Shown: positions 23,800 through 32,273, counted from the stretch's first letter. The stretch is 64,000 nt of DNA from Thiodiazotropha sp040506775 (GCA_040506775.1 JBEVWC010000002.1:372001-436000); one strand, 5' to 3'. Notes: generated from the sequence alone by a model not told the origin. A program made the numbers and translations.

Positions 23800-24990
23800 T
23801 CAACGGCCACCCATGCGATCGAGTAATTCCACCACAGAGTTTCGTGCAAGCACATCGGACAGGGCTCGTTTGTCAACCAGGGAAACAACCTTGCTGGCAT
23901 CGACCAGGTTACTCACTATAGGCACGAAGTTGTTTGGATAGTCGATGATGCGCATGATATCGATGGGTGAAAGTGCGTCGATATCTTCAAGCAAAATCGG
24001 GGTCTCAACAAAACATTCCCCAAGCCACAATCTCAGGTTAGGGACTGTGACATTCTGTGCAATGGCTCTTTCTGCACTGGCATCGCCCGGTTCTGCGCTG
24101 ATAATCGAGTTCCATTTCGAAAGGTGATTCTCTGCGATATTTCTCACATCCGCACCGGCAGCGGTTGGCAGTACCTTGGTGTCAAACTTTTCGGCTTCTT
24201 TGTGCAGTGTTCTGAGTGCCCTGCGCGCGGAAGAAGCCGACACCATGCCGGCAAACTGCTGCTTTTCCAGGATCACGATACGCTGCAGACCCCACATTTC
24301 CTCACCGATGGCTGCGAGAAGATAGAGTCTTGTGGACCACCAGGGATTGGCCAGGTCGATCATGACCGCAGGAGGCCGGCTGGAGTGCTCCGCCAATGCA
24401 ACGATGGGCATGGTGGCGCTGTCCGTCAGATATTCGTTAGCGGTAAAGAAATCGATATTCCCAGTGATGTTCACGAGTTGTCGGTGGACCTCGGTTCGCA
24501 TGCCCACTGAACTGATCGATGCGGCGATATGCCGGGCCAGACTGTCCGGATTAGAGAAAAAGCACACCATGTGCTGTTCCCGCAACGCCTCTCGCAGTTT
24601 TCGTATCGGACCAGGATCTTCCTGGTTCCCAATCCCGTCGATATATGGCGTCGGCCAGGAGGTTCGTTCGTCGAGCAGGAAAGGGAGTATCTTTTTGCCT
24701 GCCTGGACGGCTTTGCGGTATTCGTATTCCGTGATCGAGGTGACACCCGGGATTGCATCAGTAATGTCCGCGGGGCCCGTTGCAGGTACATAACCGTAAC
24801 GCCAGGCAACAATACTCACGAAGGCATCGCAGGAGGCCACATCCTTGAGGACCTTGTTCAGGGGTACGGCGGTTTCCGCGACATAATCCTCCATGGCCAC
24901 GACCTCGTGTCCCAACTGACGAAGTATCTGGGTAGCCGCGCTGCGATATTCGGCCAGATCCTCAAATGTTGATGAAATATAAATCCGCAT
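23800..24990 (-). CDS. DUF4062 domain protein
   Basis: The N-terminal part (residues 1-100) is a DUF4062 domain: RIYISSTFEDLAEYR, VASCDAFVSIVAWRYGYVP and SITEYEYRKAVQAGKKILPFLLDE. This TIR/flavodoxin-like domain usually precedes STAND-type NTPase and WD40 regions. Here the remaining about 295 residues lack a P-loop and show only a helical pattern, so no NTPase is attached. A strong AGGAGG precedes the ATG at 24990. Such genes occur in signalling or defence contexts, but neither partner is visible. It is oriented against the flanking nif genes, as expected for an inserted gene. Confidence 0.85.
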   Translation of the reverse strand: MRIYISSTFEDLAEYRSAATQILRQLGHEVVAMEDYVAETAVPLNKVLKDVASCDAFVSIVAWRYGYVPATGPADITDAIPGVTSITEYEYRKAVQAGKKILPFLLDERTSWPTPYIDGIGNQEDPGPIRKLREALREQHMVCFFSNPDSLARHIAASISSVGMRTEVHRQLVNITGNIDFFTANEYLTDSATMPIVALAEHSSRPPAVMIDLANPWWSTRLYLLAAIGEEMWGLQRIVILEKQQFAGMVSASSARRALRTLHKEAEKFDTKVLPTAAGADVRNIAENHLSKWNSIISAEPGDASAERAIAQNVTVPNLRLWLGECFVETPILLEDIDALSPIDIMRIIDYPNNFVPIVSNLVDASKVVSLVDKRALSDVLARNSVVELLDRMGGR

Positions 24991-25456
24991 TTTTCCTCCT
25001 TGATCCCTCTCGGGTGACAGGTACGGAAGTCTGTCAGTCGTCGTCGCTGTGGGGCACGAGCACCGAGTGACTTATGAGCCTGTCGATTGAACGGTGGTGG
25101 AATAGGCCGATGATGCTCCCGCTATCTCATTACCCCGGGCGAACGTTGATTGGGCTACGCGCATCAGACACCCAATGTGGGGACTCAGGGGACGTCTCGA
25201 ACCTGAACAGAAAATCATGGCCTGAGATTATATTAACCCGGCACCTAAATATGCCCTGTTCAGGGCTACAAGCATGCCCTTGATCAAGGCGTGACTCGCA
25301 GGCAGGCACGCTTCGGCTGAACATGGCATATTTAGGTGCCGGGTTAATAATAGACCTGATACCTTTAAAATTCTTGTTAAAATTACCACCTCGGACCAGG
25401 TGTATCGAGTGCAGCAATTCAACTCTCAGAACAAATCGCGAGGCAGGAGCAGGGCA
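24991..25456. other. Intergenic region with MITE-like element
   Basis: These 466 bases separate the divergent DUF4062 and gamma-glutamylcyclotransferase genes. The main content is the inverted-repeat element at 25231-25349. No other credible gene or sigma54-type promoter is seen; short frames on both strands lie over the element. Confidence 0.65.
25231..25349. mobile_element. MITE-like element with 33-bp inverted ends
   Basis: The left end TATTAACCCGGCACCTAAAT and its continuation (25231-25263) and the right end (25317-25349) are inverted copies of 33 bases with one mismatch. The interior of about 53 bases holds a small TTGATCAA palindrome and no gene. The end sequence suggests a non-autonomous transposon or a transcribed hairpin. 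It is flanked by TTA/ATA-rich bases, so a TA-type target duplication is possible but not proven. Confidence 0.75.
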
Positions 25457-25828
25457 ATGCGGACCCGGGTGTTTGTGTATGGCACATTACGTAAAGACCA
25501 GGTAAACCACTACCTGCTCGAGGCGGCGCAATTGCTGGGTTTTCATACCACGGCACCGATCTACAAAATGTTCGATCTGGGCAGTTACCCGGGTGTGACC
25601 AAGGGTGGTCACACCGCAATCCAGGGCGAAGTCTACGAGGTGGACACCCGCGTCATGGCCGAGCTCGACCAGTTGGAAGGCTATCCTGTCGACTACACCC
25701 GGGAATACATACCCACCCCCTGGGGACGGGCCTGGATTTACCTCTACCGCAGATCGCTGCGGGATTGGAATGTCATCCCGTCCGGGGTATGGCAGGATCC
25801 TCTCCATCTGCGCCGCTGGAGTCGCTAG
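25457..25828 (+). CDS. Gamma-glutamylcyclotransferase-like (AIG2/GGCT) protein
   Basis: This 123-residue protein has the GGCT fold signature: VFVYGTLR near the start, a GSYPGV turn, an IQGEVYEVD strand, and the ELDQLEGYP block with the catalytic-type Glu. These proteins act on gamma-glutamyl amino acids or related amines; the substrate is unknown here. The ATG at 25457 follows AGGAGCAGGGCA and begins at the family N-terminus, while a start at 25400 would add a non-conserved stretch. It is the only gene between the MITE-like element and the nifZ-like gene, and has no obvious nif link. Confidence 0.9.
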   Translation: MRTRVFVYGTLRKDQVNHYLLEAAQLLGFHTTAPIYKMFDLGSYPGVTKGGHTAIQGEVYEVDTRVMAELDQLEGYPVDYTREYIPTPWGRAWIYLYRRSLRDWNVIPSGVWQDPLHLRRWSR

Positions 25829-25894
25829 CGAGTCTCCGCAGCGGTCTGCAGTGGATGGACCGATAGCTTATCCCATCAATCCGTGAAAGCAGGT

Positions 25895-26164
25895 TCAACC
25901 CTCAACCGTGCTGACTTCGGTAGCGCTTAACTCCTCTTCCCAGCAGCCGGTGGGTGGGCCCAGATTCAGGGATTCATCCTCGAACCGCACCAGGTAGATT
26001 TTGCGTTCCGGCGCTTCCTCCAGATGACCGGTTTCAATGAGTACACCTTTAGTACCCGGTTTCGCCAGCAGTGCATCGTCCGGTATCTCAGGAATACCAC
26101 CGTCGTTGTAGATGTGGCTGGCCGCGTAGACCAGGTCGCCAGGGTTGAGATGATCAATCGTCAT
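25895..26164 (-). CDS. Short NifZ-domain protein
   Basis: This 89-residue protein resembles the short NifZ-type domain: PGDLVYAASHIYNDGG, PGTKGVLIETGHLE, and VRFEDESLNLGPPTGCWEEEL. NifZ proteins act in late MoFe protein maturation (P-cluster formation). A second, longer nifZ is at 31815. The ATG at 26164 is chosen because GGAG lies 5 bases upstream; GTG at 26170 has no spacing. It is divergent from iscA, and the NifA-type site at 26212-26227 lies between them, but no clear -24/-12 element points this way. Confidence 0.7.
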   Translation of the reverse strand: MTIDHLNPGDLVYAASHIYNDGGIPEIPDDALLAKPGTKGVLIETGHLEEAPERKIYLVRFEDESLNLGPPTGCWEEELSATEVSTVEG

Positions 26165-26211
26165 ATTCACTCCGCTTTGTCAGGTTTCACACCAGATACG
26201 ACTTTTGTGAT

Positions 26212-26227
26212 TGTCGTTGTTGTAACA
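26212..26227 (+). promoter_or_regulatory. NifA-type site upstream of iscA-nifUS
   Basis: TGT-CGTTGTTGTA-ACA lies 65 bases before the -24 element at 26292. It falls in the divergent gap with the nifZ-like gene and may influence both directions. Confidence 0.7.
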
Positions 26228-26291
26228 GTTGATTGTGTGAGCCTGCCAATAAAACCAATAAAATCAATGACAAAATAATATTTGGGATCTG

Positions 26292-26307
26292 TGGCACAGG
26301 CTTTGCA
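26292..26307 (+). promoter_or_regulatory. Sigma54 -24/-12 promoter of iscA-nifUS
   Basis: TGGCAC-AGGCT-TTGCA is the closest match to the sigma54 consensus among the promoters here. It lies 50 bases before the iscA ATG. Confidence 0.96.
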
Positions 26308-26356
26308 ACCTCTGTGTAAACCTAGAATGCAAGAGACTTGCCACGGAGAAACGACC

Positions 26357-26680
26357 ATGCTGACAATCACCGAAAATGCACAAAAGGCAATCAGCCGATT
26401 TATCAAGGGATCCGAAACCCCGGTTGCGGGACTGCGGATCTCCGTGACCGGAGGGGGCTGTTCCGGGATGCAATACGGCCTGGCACTTGAGGAAACCCCC
26501 AAGCCCGATGACACCGTCATCGAGATCGACCAGATCAAGGTTTTCGTCGACCCCTACAGCGCCCCAATGTTGAAAGGGGTCACTGTCGATTTCCTCGATA
26601 GCATGGATGGCAGTGGCTTCAAATTCGAGAATCCGAATGCAACCGCGAGCTGTGGTTGCGGCAATTCCTTTTCCGCCTAA
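26357..26680 (+). CDS. iscA: IscA-type Fe-S carrier (nif)
   Basis: This 107-residue A-type carrier has the three invariant cysteines: C35 in GGGCSGMQY, and C99 and C101 in SCGCGNSF. A-type proteins bind Fe or Fe-S clusters and deliver them to targets; the nif version precedes nifU in Azotobacter (nifIscA). The ATG at 26357 is preceded by CGGAGAAACGACC. It heads the Fe-S assembly operon with nifU 18 bases downstream. Confidence 0.93.
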   Translation: MLTITENAQKAISRFIKGSETPVAGLRISVTGGGCSGMQYGLALEETPKPDDTVIEIDQIKVFVDPYSAPMLKGVTVDFLDSMDGSGFKFENPNATASCGCGNSFSA

Positions 26681-26698
26681 TCTACCTGGAGCAGAGAC

Positions 26699-27589
26699 AT
26701 GTGGGACTATTCCGAAAAAGTTCAGGAACATTTCTTTAACCCCCGCAATGCCGGGGCGGTGGACGGCGCTAACGCGACGGGTGACGTGGGCTCGCTCTCC
26801 TGCGGTGATGCCTTGCGCTTAACCCTTAAGGTCGATCCCGCCACTGAGACCATTCTCGATGCCGGTTTCCAGACCTTCGGCTGCGGTTCGGCGATTGCAT
26901 CAAGTTCTGCACTCACCGAGATTATCAAGGGCATGAATCTCGATGATGCCCTCAAGGTCAGCAATCAGGACATCGCGGACTATCTCGATGGCCTGCCCCC
27001 GGAGAAGATGCACTGCTCAGTCATGGGTCGCGAAGCTCTGCAGGCCGCGGTAGCCAACTACCGGGGCGAAGAGTGGAAAGACGACCATGAGGAAGGGGCA
27101 TTGATCTGTAAATGCTTCGCGGTCGATGCGGTATTGATTGAGGATACCATCCGTGCCAATGGCCTGCGCACCGTGGAAGAGGTGACCAACTACACCAAGG
27201 CCGGCGGTGGCTGTTCGGCCTGCCACGAAGGCATCGAAGACATCCTCACCATGGTCCTTGCGGAGCAGGGTGAAACCTTTGATCCGAATGCGGTACCGCA
27301 CGAAATCAAGAAACCGAAGTCGGGTCTCACCAATCTGCAGCGCATGAAGCGTATCGAGGAACTGCTGGAGGACATCCGTCCCAACCTGCAGCGCGATCAC
27401 GGTGATGTGGAACTGGTTGAAGTCGATGGCAAGTATATCTACGTCAAGATGATGGGCGCCTGCTCCGGTTGTCAGATGGCGGCCACCACCCTGGGCGGTA
27501 TCCAGCAGCACCTGGCAGAAGGTCTGGGTGAATTCATTCAGGTCCTGCCTGCTGAAGAGCTGGCCCGTCGTGCGTCCATGGGAGGTTGA
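26699..27589 (+). CDS. nifU: NifU, Fe-S cluster scaffold
   Basis: NifU is the scaffold for clusters destined for nitrogenase. All three modules are present in the 296 residues: an N-terminal IscU-like domain with C35, C62 and C106, a central BFD-like 2Fe-2S domain (CKCF and GGCSACHEG), and a C-terminal NifU domain with GACSGCQMA. NifS, encoded 2 bases after the stop, supplies the sulfur. The gene has the full length of the Azotobacter protein. The ATG at 26699 follows GAGCAGAGAC. Confidence 0.98.
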   Translation: MWDYSEKVQEHFFNPRNAGAVDGANATGDVGSLSCGDALRLTLKVDPATETILDAGFQTFGCGSAIASSSALTEIIKGMNLDDALKVSNQDIADYLDGLPPEKMHCSVMGREALQAAVANYRGEEWKDDHEEGALICKCFAVDAVLIEDTIRANGLRTVEEVTNYTKAGGGCSACHEGIEDILTMVLAEQGETFDPNAVPHEIKKPKSGLTNLQRMKRIEELLEDIRPNLQRDHGDVELVEVDGKYIYVKMMGACSGCQMAATTLGGIQQHLAEGLGEFIQVLPAEELARRASMGG

Positions 27590-27591
27590 TC

Positions 27592-28803
27592 ATGACTGAT
27601 GGCATCTATCTGGACAACAACGCGACCACCATGGTGGACCCTGCGGTGGTGGAGGCGATGCTGCCGTATTTCACGGAACAGTTCGGCAATCCCTCGTCAT
27701 TGCATCAGTTCGGTGACAAGGTTGGGCGCGCTTTGAAAAAGGCCCGTCAGCAGGTTCAACAACTGCTTGGTGCGGAGCACGACTCGGAGATCATCTTCAC
27801 CTCCTGTGGTACGGAGTCGGATTCCACCGCGATCCTGTCTGCATTGAAGGCTCAGCCGGAACGCAAGGAGATTATCACCACGGTGGTGGAGCATCCCGCG
27901 ATCCTCACCCTGTGTGAATACCTTGAGAAGGAAGGCTACAAGGTTCACTACCTGAAAGTGGACAAAAAGGGTCGTCTCGACATCAATGAGTATTACCGCC
28001 TGCTCTCCGATAATGTCGCGATCGTTTCCGTGATGTGGGCGAACAATGAGAGCGGCACCCTGTTTCCTGTCGAAGAGATGGCCGAGATGGCCCGTTCCGC
28101 GGGTGTGCTGTTTCATACCGATGCCGTGCAGGCAGTGGGCAAACTGCCGATTAATCTGAAGGAAACCAACATCGACATGTTGTCCCTGTCTGGACACAAG
28201 TTACATGCTCCGAAAGGTATCGGTGTGCTTTACTTGCGTCGTGGCGTGCGTTTCCGTCCGCTGCTGAGAGGCGGACACCAGGAACGCGGGCGTCGTGCCG
28301 GCACCGAAAACTCGGCTTCAATCGTTGGCCTGGGCAAGGCCTGCGAGATGGCGGCAGAATCCATGGAATTTGAAAAAAGTTTCGTCAAAGCCATGCGTGA
28401 TCGTCTGGAGCAGGGCATTCTCGAGAGTGTCAGCCATTGCTTCGTAACCGGTGACCCCAACAACCGACTGCCCAACACCTGCAATATCGCATTCGAATAC
28501 ATCGAAGGCGAGGCGATTCTGTTGTTGTTGAACAAGATGGGAATCGCCGCCTCGAGCGGCTCGGCCTGTACCTCGGGTTCGCTGGAACCCTCCCATGTCA
28601 TGCGCGCGATGGACATCCCGTTCACTGCGGCCCATGGGTCCGTGCGCTTCTCCCTGTCGCGTTACAACACCATGGATGAGATTGAAAAGGTCATCGAGGC
28701 CGTTCCGCCCATTGTGGCGCAACTGAGAAAACTGTCTCCCTACTGGGGCGATAACGGACCGGTGGAAGATCCCGAGAAGGCGTTTGCTCCGGCCTACGCA
28801 TAG
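27592..28803 (+). CDS. nifS: Cysteine desulfurase NifS
   Basis: NifS is a PLP enzyme that removes sulfur from cysteine for cluster assembly on NifU. The 403-residue product shows the PLP lysine in SLSGHKLHAPKG and the active-site cysteine in ASSGSACTSGSLEPSHV, the class I desulfurase pattern. The ATG at 27592 has GGAGG 6 bases upstream. A strong terminator follows it, so the iscA-nifUS transcript ends here. Confidence 0.98.
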   Translation: MTDGIYLDNNATTMVDPAVVEAMLPYFTEQFGNPSSLHQFGDKVGRALKKARQQVQQLLGAEHDSEIIFTSCGTESDSTAILSALKAQPERKEIITTVVEHPAILTLCEYLEKEGYKVHYLKVDKKGRLDINEYYRLLSDNVAIVSVMWANNESGTLFPVEEMAEMARSAGVLFHTDAVQAVGKLPINLKETNIDMLSLSGHKLHAPKGIGVLYLRRGVRFRPLLRGGHQERGRRAGTENSASIVGLGKACEMAAESMEFEKSFVKAMRDRLEQGILESVSHCFVTGDPNNRLPNTCNIAFEYIEGEAILLLLNKMGIAASSGSACTSGSLEPSHVMRAMDIPFTAAHGSVRFSLSRYNTMDEIEKVIEAVPPIVAQLRKLSPYWGDNGPVEDPEKAFAPAYA

Positions 28804-28831
28804 CGTCCCTAGTTTCCAATCCTCGCTTGGT

Positions 28832-28860
28832 ACCGCGGCATGATGCCGCGGTTTTTTTTT
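28832..28860 (+). terminator. Rho-independent terminator after nifS
   Basis: CCGCGGCA-TGA-TGCCGCGG is a perfect 8-bp stem followed by nine T residues. It ends where the NifA-type site of nifV begins, separating the iscA-nifUS and nifV units. Confidence 0.93.
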
Positions 28861-28875
28861 GTAGGGTATCCGACA
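28860..28875 (+). promoter_or_regulatory. NifA-type site upstream of nifV
   Basis: TGT-AGGGTATCCG-ACA lies 73 bases before the -24 element. The first T is the last base of the preceding terminator T-tract. Confidence 0.7.
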
Positions 28876-28947
28876 ATGCATTGAACATGTCGTGCATGGG
28901 ACGGGGTATAAATTCATAACTATATGTAATATAAGTAAAATAATTGA

Positions 28948-28963
28948 TGGCATGGTGATTGCA
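28948..28963 (+). promoter_or_regulatory. Sigma54 -24/-12 promoter of nifV
   Basis: TGGCAT-GGTGA-TTGCA lies 28 bases before the nifV ATG in a T/A-rich stretch. Spacing of GG and GC is exact. Confidence 0.93.
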
Positions 28964-28990
28964 AAAGACCTTCTATACAAGGAGATCACC

Positions 28991-30145
28991 ATGTCGCAAC
29001 AGATCATCAATGCAACGATCAACGATACCACCCTGAGGGACGGCGAGCAGTCTGCCGGGGTATCGTTTTCTCTGGATGAGAAGCGCGCCATTGCCCGCGC
29101 CCTCGACGATTTGGGTGTGCCGGAGCTTGAAATCGGTATTCCTGCCATGGGCGAAGAGGAACGCGAGTCGATCCGCGCCGTGAGTCAGGACGTCAAGCAA
29201 GCCAAGCTCATGGTCTGGTGTCGCATGCACCGTCAGGACATCGCTACCTGCCGTGGATTGAATGTGGATTGGATCGATCTCTCCATGCCGGTTTCCGATC
29301 AACAGATCCGAAACAAACTGGGCCGGGATCGTAACTGGGTACTGGATCAGATCGCACCCCACATCGCCGAGGCCCAGGAGTTGGGTTTGAATGTCTGTAT
29401 CGGCGGTGAAGACGCCTCAAGGGCCGATCCGGAATTCCTCTGGCAGGTGGTGGAAACGGCTGAACGTGCCGGTGCCCAACGCTTCCGCTTCGCGGACACG
29501 GTCGGCATCATGGAACCCTTTCAGGTGTACGAAACCATTCGCGATCTCCGGGCCATGACCGATCTGCAGATTGAGATGCATGCCCATGATGACCTGGGAC
29601 TGGCCACCGCCAACACCCTCGCAGCAGTTCGCGCCGGCGCCACCCATGTCAACACAACCGTACATGGATTGGGTGAGCGTGCGGGCAATGCACCGCTGGA
29701 AGAGATCGTCATGGGTCTGAGAAGGTTTTACAACCAGGCCGACCGGATCGATATGACCCGCTATCAGACTTTGTCCCAGGTGGTCGAACAGGCCTCCGGG
29801 CGACTGGTCGGTTGGCAGAAGAGTCTGGTTGGAACGGGCGTATTTACCCACGAGGCCGGTATCCATGTGGATGGTTTGATGAAAGACCGGCTCAACTATC
29901 AGGGCGTGGATCCAGCGGAAATGGGACGCGAGCATCAGTTTGTACTGGGTAAACATTCCGGCAGTCATGCGGTGATACAGGCTTATGCCGATATGGGACT
30001 TTCCCTGACCATGGAACAGGCCGCTTCACTGTTGTTGCAAGTGCGACAGCATGCAATCAAGTTCAAACGCCCTCCGGCGGTGCAGGACTTGCGACGTTTC
30101 TATCTGACCATCAATGAGGTAACCATGGAGAGGGTGGCATCATAA
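28991..30145 (+). CDS. nifV: Homocitrate synthase NifV
   Basis: NifV condenses acetyl-CoA and 2-oxoglutarate to homocitrate, the organic ligand of FeMo-cofactor. The 384-residue product has the DRE-TIM start TLRDGEQSAGV, the RFADTVG strand, and the metal-binding MHAHDDLGLA and HVNTTVHGLGERAGNA blocks of the homocitrate/isopropylmalate synthase family. The ATG at 28991 is preceded by AAGGAGATCACC; the open frame extends further upstream through the promoter and is not coding there. The stop overlaps the cysE start (TAATG). Confidence 0.96.
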   Translation: MSQQIINATINDTTLRDGEQSAGVSFSLDEKRAIARALDDLGVPELEIGIPAMGEEERESIRAVSQDVKQAKLMVWCRMHRQDIATCRGLNVDWIDLSMPVSDQQIRNKLGRDRNWVLDQIAPHIAEAQELGLNVCIGGEDASRADPEFLWQVVETAERAGAQRFRFADTVGIMEPFQVYETIRDLRAMTDLQIEMHAHDDLGLATANTLAAVRAGATHVNTTVHGLGERAGNAPLEEIVMGLRRFYNQADRIDMTRYQTLSQVVEQASGRLVGWQKSLVGTGVFTHEAGIHVDGLMKDRLNYQGVDPAEMGREHQFVLGKHSGSHAVIQAYADMGLSLTMEQAASLLLQVRQHAIKFKRPPAVQDLRRFYLTINEVTMERVAS

Positions 30146-30939
30146 TGAACTCAGAACTCTGTGTCGAAGAACAGGCCTGCCGGGAGCAGAAACGCTCCAT
30201 TTGGCGGGAGATGCGGGATGATATCAGTTGTGTCTTTGCCCGCGACCCGGCTGCCCGTACCCGATTCGAGATCATGACCACCTATCCGGGTGTGCATGCC
30301 GTACTGCTGTATCGCATTGCCAACCGAATGTGGCGCCGAGGATGGCGCTATTTCCCCCGTTTCATTTCATATATCGCACGCATCTGGACCAGTATCGATA
30401 TCCATCCCGGGGCCACCATCGGCAGTCGCTTCTTCATCGATCATGGAGCGGGTGTGGTGATCGGTGAGACCGCTGAAGTGGGTAACGATGTCACGCTTTA
30501 TCATGGTGTCACTCTCGGTGGTGTCTCCTGGAGTAAAGGAAAACGTCATCCTACCCTGGGTAATCAGGTGGTGGTCGGTGCCGGGGCGAAAATTCTCGGC
30601 CCGATCGTGATCGGAGACAAGGCCCGTGTAGGCGCCAACTCCGTCGTGGTATCCCCGGTTCCCGCTGGCAAGACTGTCGTGGGTATTCCCGGTAAAATTG
30701 TTCGTTCCAGCCCATCCGAGACTCATGAAGGCATTGATCTGAATCACCATCTGATACCGGATCCTGTAGCCGATGCAATCAGTTGTCTGCTCGAACGCAT
30801 CCGGCTTTTGGAAAGGGAAGTGGGTATCTATGGCTGCATGCCCGGCGGTGAAAAACCTCAGGATGAGTGTCGCGAATGCGATGCGCAGAAGGTGTGTGAG
30901 CATGGCAACGAAGTAGTCTTGAAGGAGCCGACAGCATGA
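30145..30939 (+). CDS. cysE: Serine O-acetyltransferase (nif CysE)
   Basis: The enzyme makes O-acetylserine for cysteine synthesis; next to nifV it supplies cysteine for Fe-S assembly by NifS. The 264 residues include the N-terminal helical domain, the left-handed beta-helix hexapeptide repeats, and the signatures IDHGAGVVIGETAEVG and LYHGVTLGG. A Cys-rich tail (CRECDAQKVCEHG) extends the C-terminus. ATG 30145 overlaps the nifV stop; its own stop overlaps the next gene by 4 bases. Confidence 0.94.
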   Translation: MNSELCVEEQACREQKRSIWREMRDDISCVFARDPAARTRFEIMTTYPGVHAVLLYRIANRMWRRGWRYFPRFISYIARIWTSIDIHPGATIGSRFFIDHGAGVVIGETAEVGNDVTLYHGVTLGGVSWSKGKRHPTLGNQVVVGAGAKILGPIVIGDKARVGANSVVVSPVPAGKTVVGIPGKIVRSSPSETHEGIDLNHHLIPDPVADAISCLLERIRLLEREVGIYGCMPGGEKPQDECRECDAQKVCEHGNEVVLKEPTA

Positions 30940-31460
30940 CACTCGATCTGCTCGACTTTGACAGTGAAGACCTCTACTTCAACGAAGCCCTGAATGGCGA
31001 GGTTAAAAACTGCCTGGATCAGGCAGCCGCCACCTACGGGGACGACCAGTCTGAAATGGCGCTGCTGAGGGCCTATTTTCTCGAACCAAATCATCCCATG
31101 GTATTGGTGGCACTCTATCGTTACTACTATTATCAACACCGTTTGCGCGATGCTTTGATCGTGGCCGAACGGGTATTGGATGTCATGGCACAGCGGCTTG
31201 ATCTGCCCCAGGACTGGCGCGAGCTCACAGAAGGTCGGCTCGGAAATGGAGTCATGATCTCAATGACACTGATCCGCTTTTACATGCTGGCACTCAAAGG
31301 TGCCGGCTATCTCGAACTGAGACTGGGTGATTATGAATCGGCCTTACAGCGTCTTGAAAAGGTGGCTGAACTCGATTCCAAGGACCGCCTTGGCGCCCAG
31401 GCACTTTTAGACGTGGTTCGCAAAGCCTTGTCAGATACCACCAACAGTGCAACGGCCTAA
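30936..31460 (+). CDS. TPR-like nif-cluster protein, paralogue of 22339-22860
   Basis: The 174-residue product is helical with TPR-like repeats (LVALYRYYYYQHRLRDALIVA, YLELRLGDYESALQRLEKVAELDSKDRLGA). It shares a repeated pattern with the gene at 22339, so one cluster carries two copies in different operons. A homologue follows cysE in other nif clusters in this position. It overlaps the cysE stop by 4 bases. No catalytic residue is visible; a scaffold or assembly role is inferred only. Confidence 0.78.
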   Translation: MTLDLLDFDSEDLYFNEALNGEVKNCLDQAAATYGDDQSEMALLRAYFLEPNHPMVLVALYRYYYYQHRLRDALIVAERVLDVMAQRLDLPQDWRELTEGRLGNGVMISMTLIRFYMLALKGAGYLELRLGDYESALQRLEKVAELDSKDRLGAQALLDVVRKALSDTTNSATA

Positions 31461-31483
31461 TACTTAAACAGGAGCACATCACG

Positions 31484-31831
31484 ATGAGCGAAAGTGAATT
31501 TGATCTGGATCTGGAAGAACTCAGCAGCGCTGAGGACTTCCTGGAATATTTCGGTATCGCCTATGATGCGTCGGTTGTGCATGTGAACCGTCTGCATATT
31601 CTGCAGCGATTTCATGACTATCTGGCCCAGGTCGACAACATGCCTGAAGATGACGATGAGAAATTCTCGGTATACGCCGGCATGCTCAGCAGTGCCTACG
31701 CAGATTTCGTCTCATCCGATGCTTTGACTGAAAAGGTTTTCAAGGTATTCAAGATGCATGAACCGGTTTCGGTGCAGATTCCTTTGATGGATTTAAGTCA
31801 ACAGGTGAAGAGTTTTGCGTCCAAAATATGA
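31484..31831 (+). CDS. nifW: NifW, nitrogenase stabilising protein
   Basis: This 115-residue acidic helical protein matches NifW, which interacts with the MoFe protein and helps its maturation or oxygen protection. Motifs include EDFLEYFGIAYD, NRLHILQRFHDYL and VPIQIPL-type C-terminal residues (VSVQIPLMDL). The ATG follows AGGAGCACATCACG. It overlaps nifZ by 17 bases. Confidence 0.93.
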   Translation: MSESEFDLDLEELSSAEDFLEYFGIAYDASVVHVNRLHILQRFHDYLAQVDNMPEDDDEKFSVYAGMLSSAYADFVSSDALTEKVFKVFKMHEPVSVQIPLMDLSQQVKSFASKI

Positions 31832-32273
31832 ATACGGGCAAGCGGTGCGGGTCATTCGCAATTTGCGCAATGACGGCACCTACCCGGGTCAGCCAACCGG
31901 TCGGCTCCTGGTTCGCCGGGGCAGTGTTGGCTACATCCGTGATGTGGGTACATTTCTCCAGGATCAGCTGATCTATTCCGTCGACTTCCTTGAGCAGAAC
32001 ATGCGCGTTGGGTGTCGTGAACAGGAGTTGCAACTGGAGTCGGATCCGTGGATTCCCACACGTTTCGATTTTCGTGACAAAGTAACGCCCAAAATCCCCC
32101 TGGGCATCCAGGGGGATGTGATCGCCTCACCAGGTGATGAGGGCGAGATTGAAAAGACCCTGCGAGATCATCCCGGTGGTCCGGCCTATCATGTGAGATT
32201 TCACGGCCGAACCCTCATGATCCCTGAGAGCGCACTGGATTTCCTCAATCCTGAAGACGAGGTGGAGGCATGA
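31815..32273 (+). CDS. nifZ: NifZ, MoFe protein maturation factor
   Basis: The 152-residue product matches the longer Azotobacter-type NifZ: MRPKYEYGQAVRVIRNLRNDG, TGRLLVRRGSVGYIRDVG and DQLIYSVDFLE, with a second related half (KIPLGIQGDVIASPGDEG). NifZ is needed for the second P-cluster pair of the MoFe protein. Translation starts at TTG 31815, because that gives the family N-terminus and AGGTGAAG lies just upstream, inside nifW. It overlaps nifM by 4 bases. Confidence 0.92.
   Translation: MRPKYEYGQAVRVIRNLRNDGTYPGQPTGRLLVRRGSVGYIRDVGTFLQDQLIYSVDFLEQNMRVGCREQELQLESDPWIPTRFDFRDKVTPKIPLGIQGDVIASPGDEGEIEKTLRDHPGGPAYHVRFHGRTLMIPESALDFLNPEDEVEA

Noticed and set aside
26238..26258. TGGCAG on the minus strand as a sigma54 promoter for the short nifZ-like gene
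   Set aside because: No GC at the -12 spacing (CACAA instead of TTGCA).
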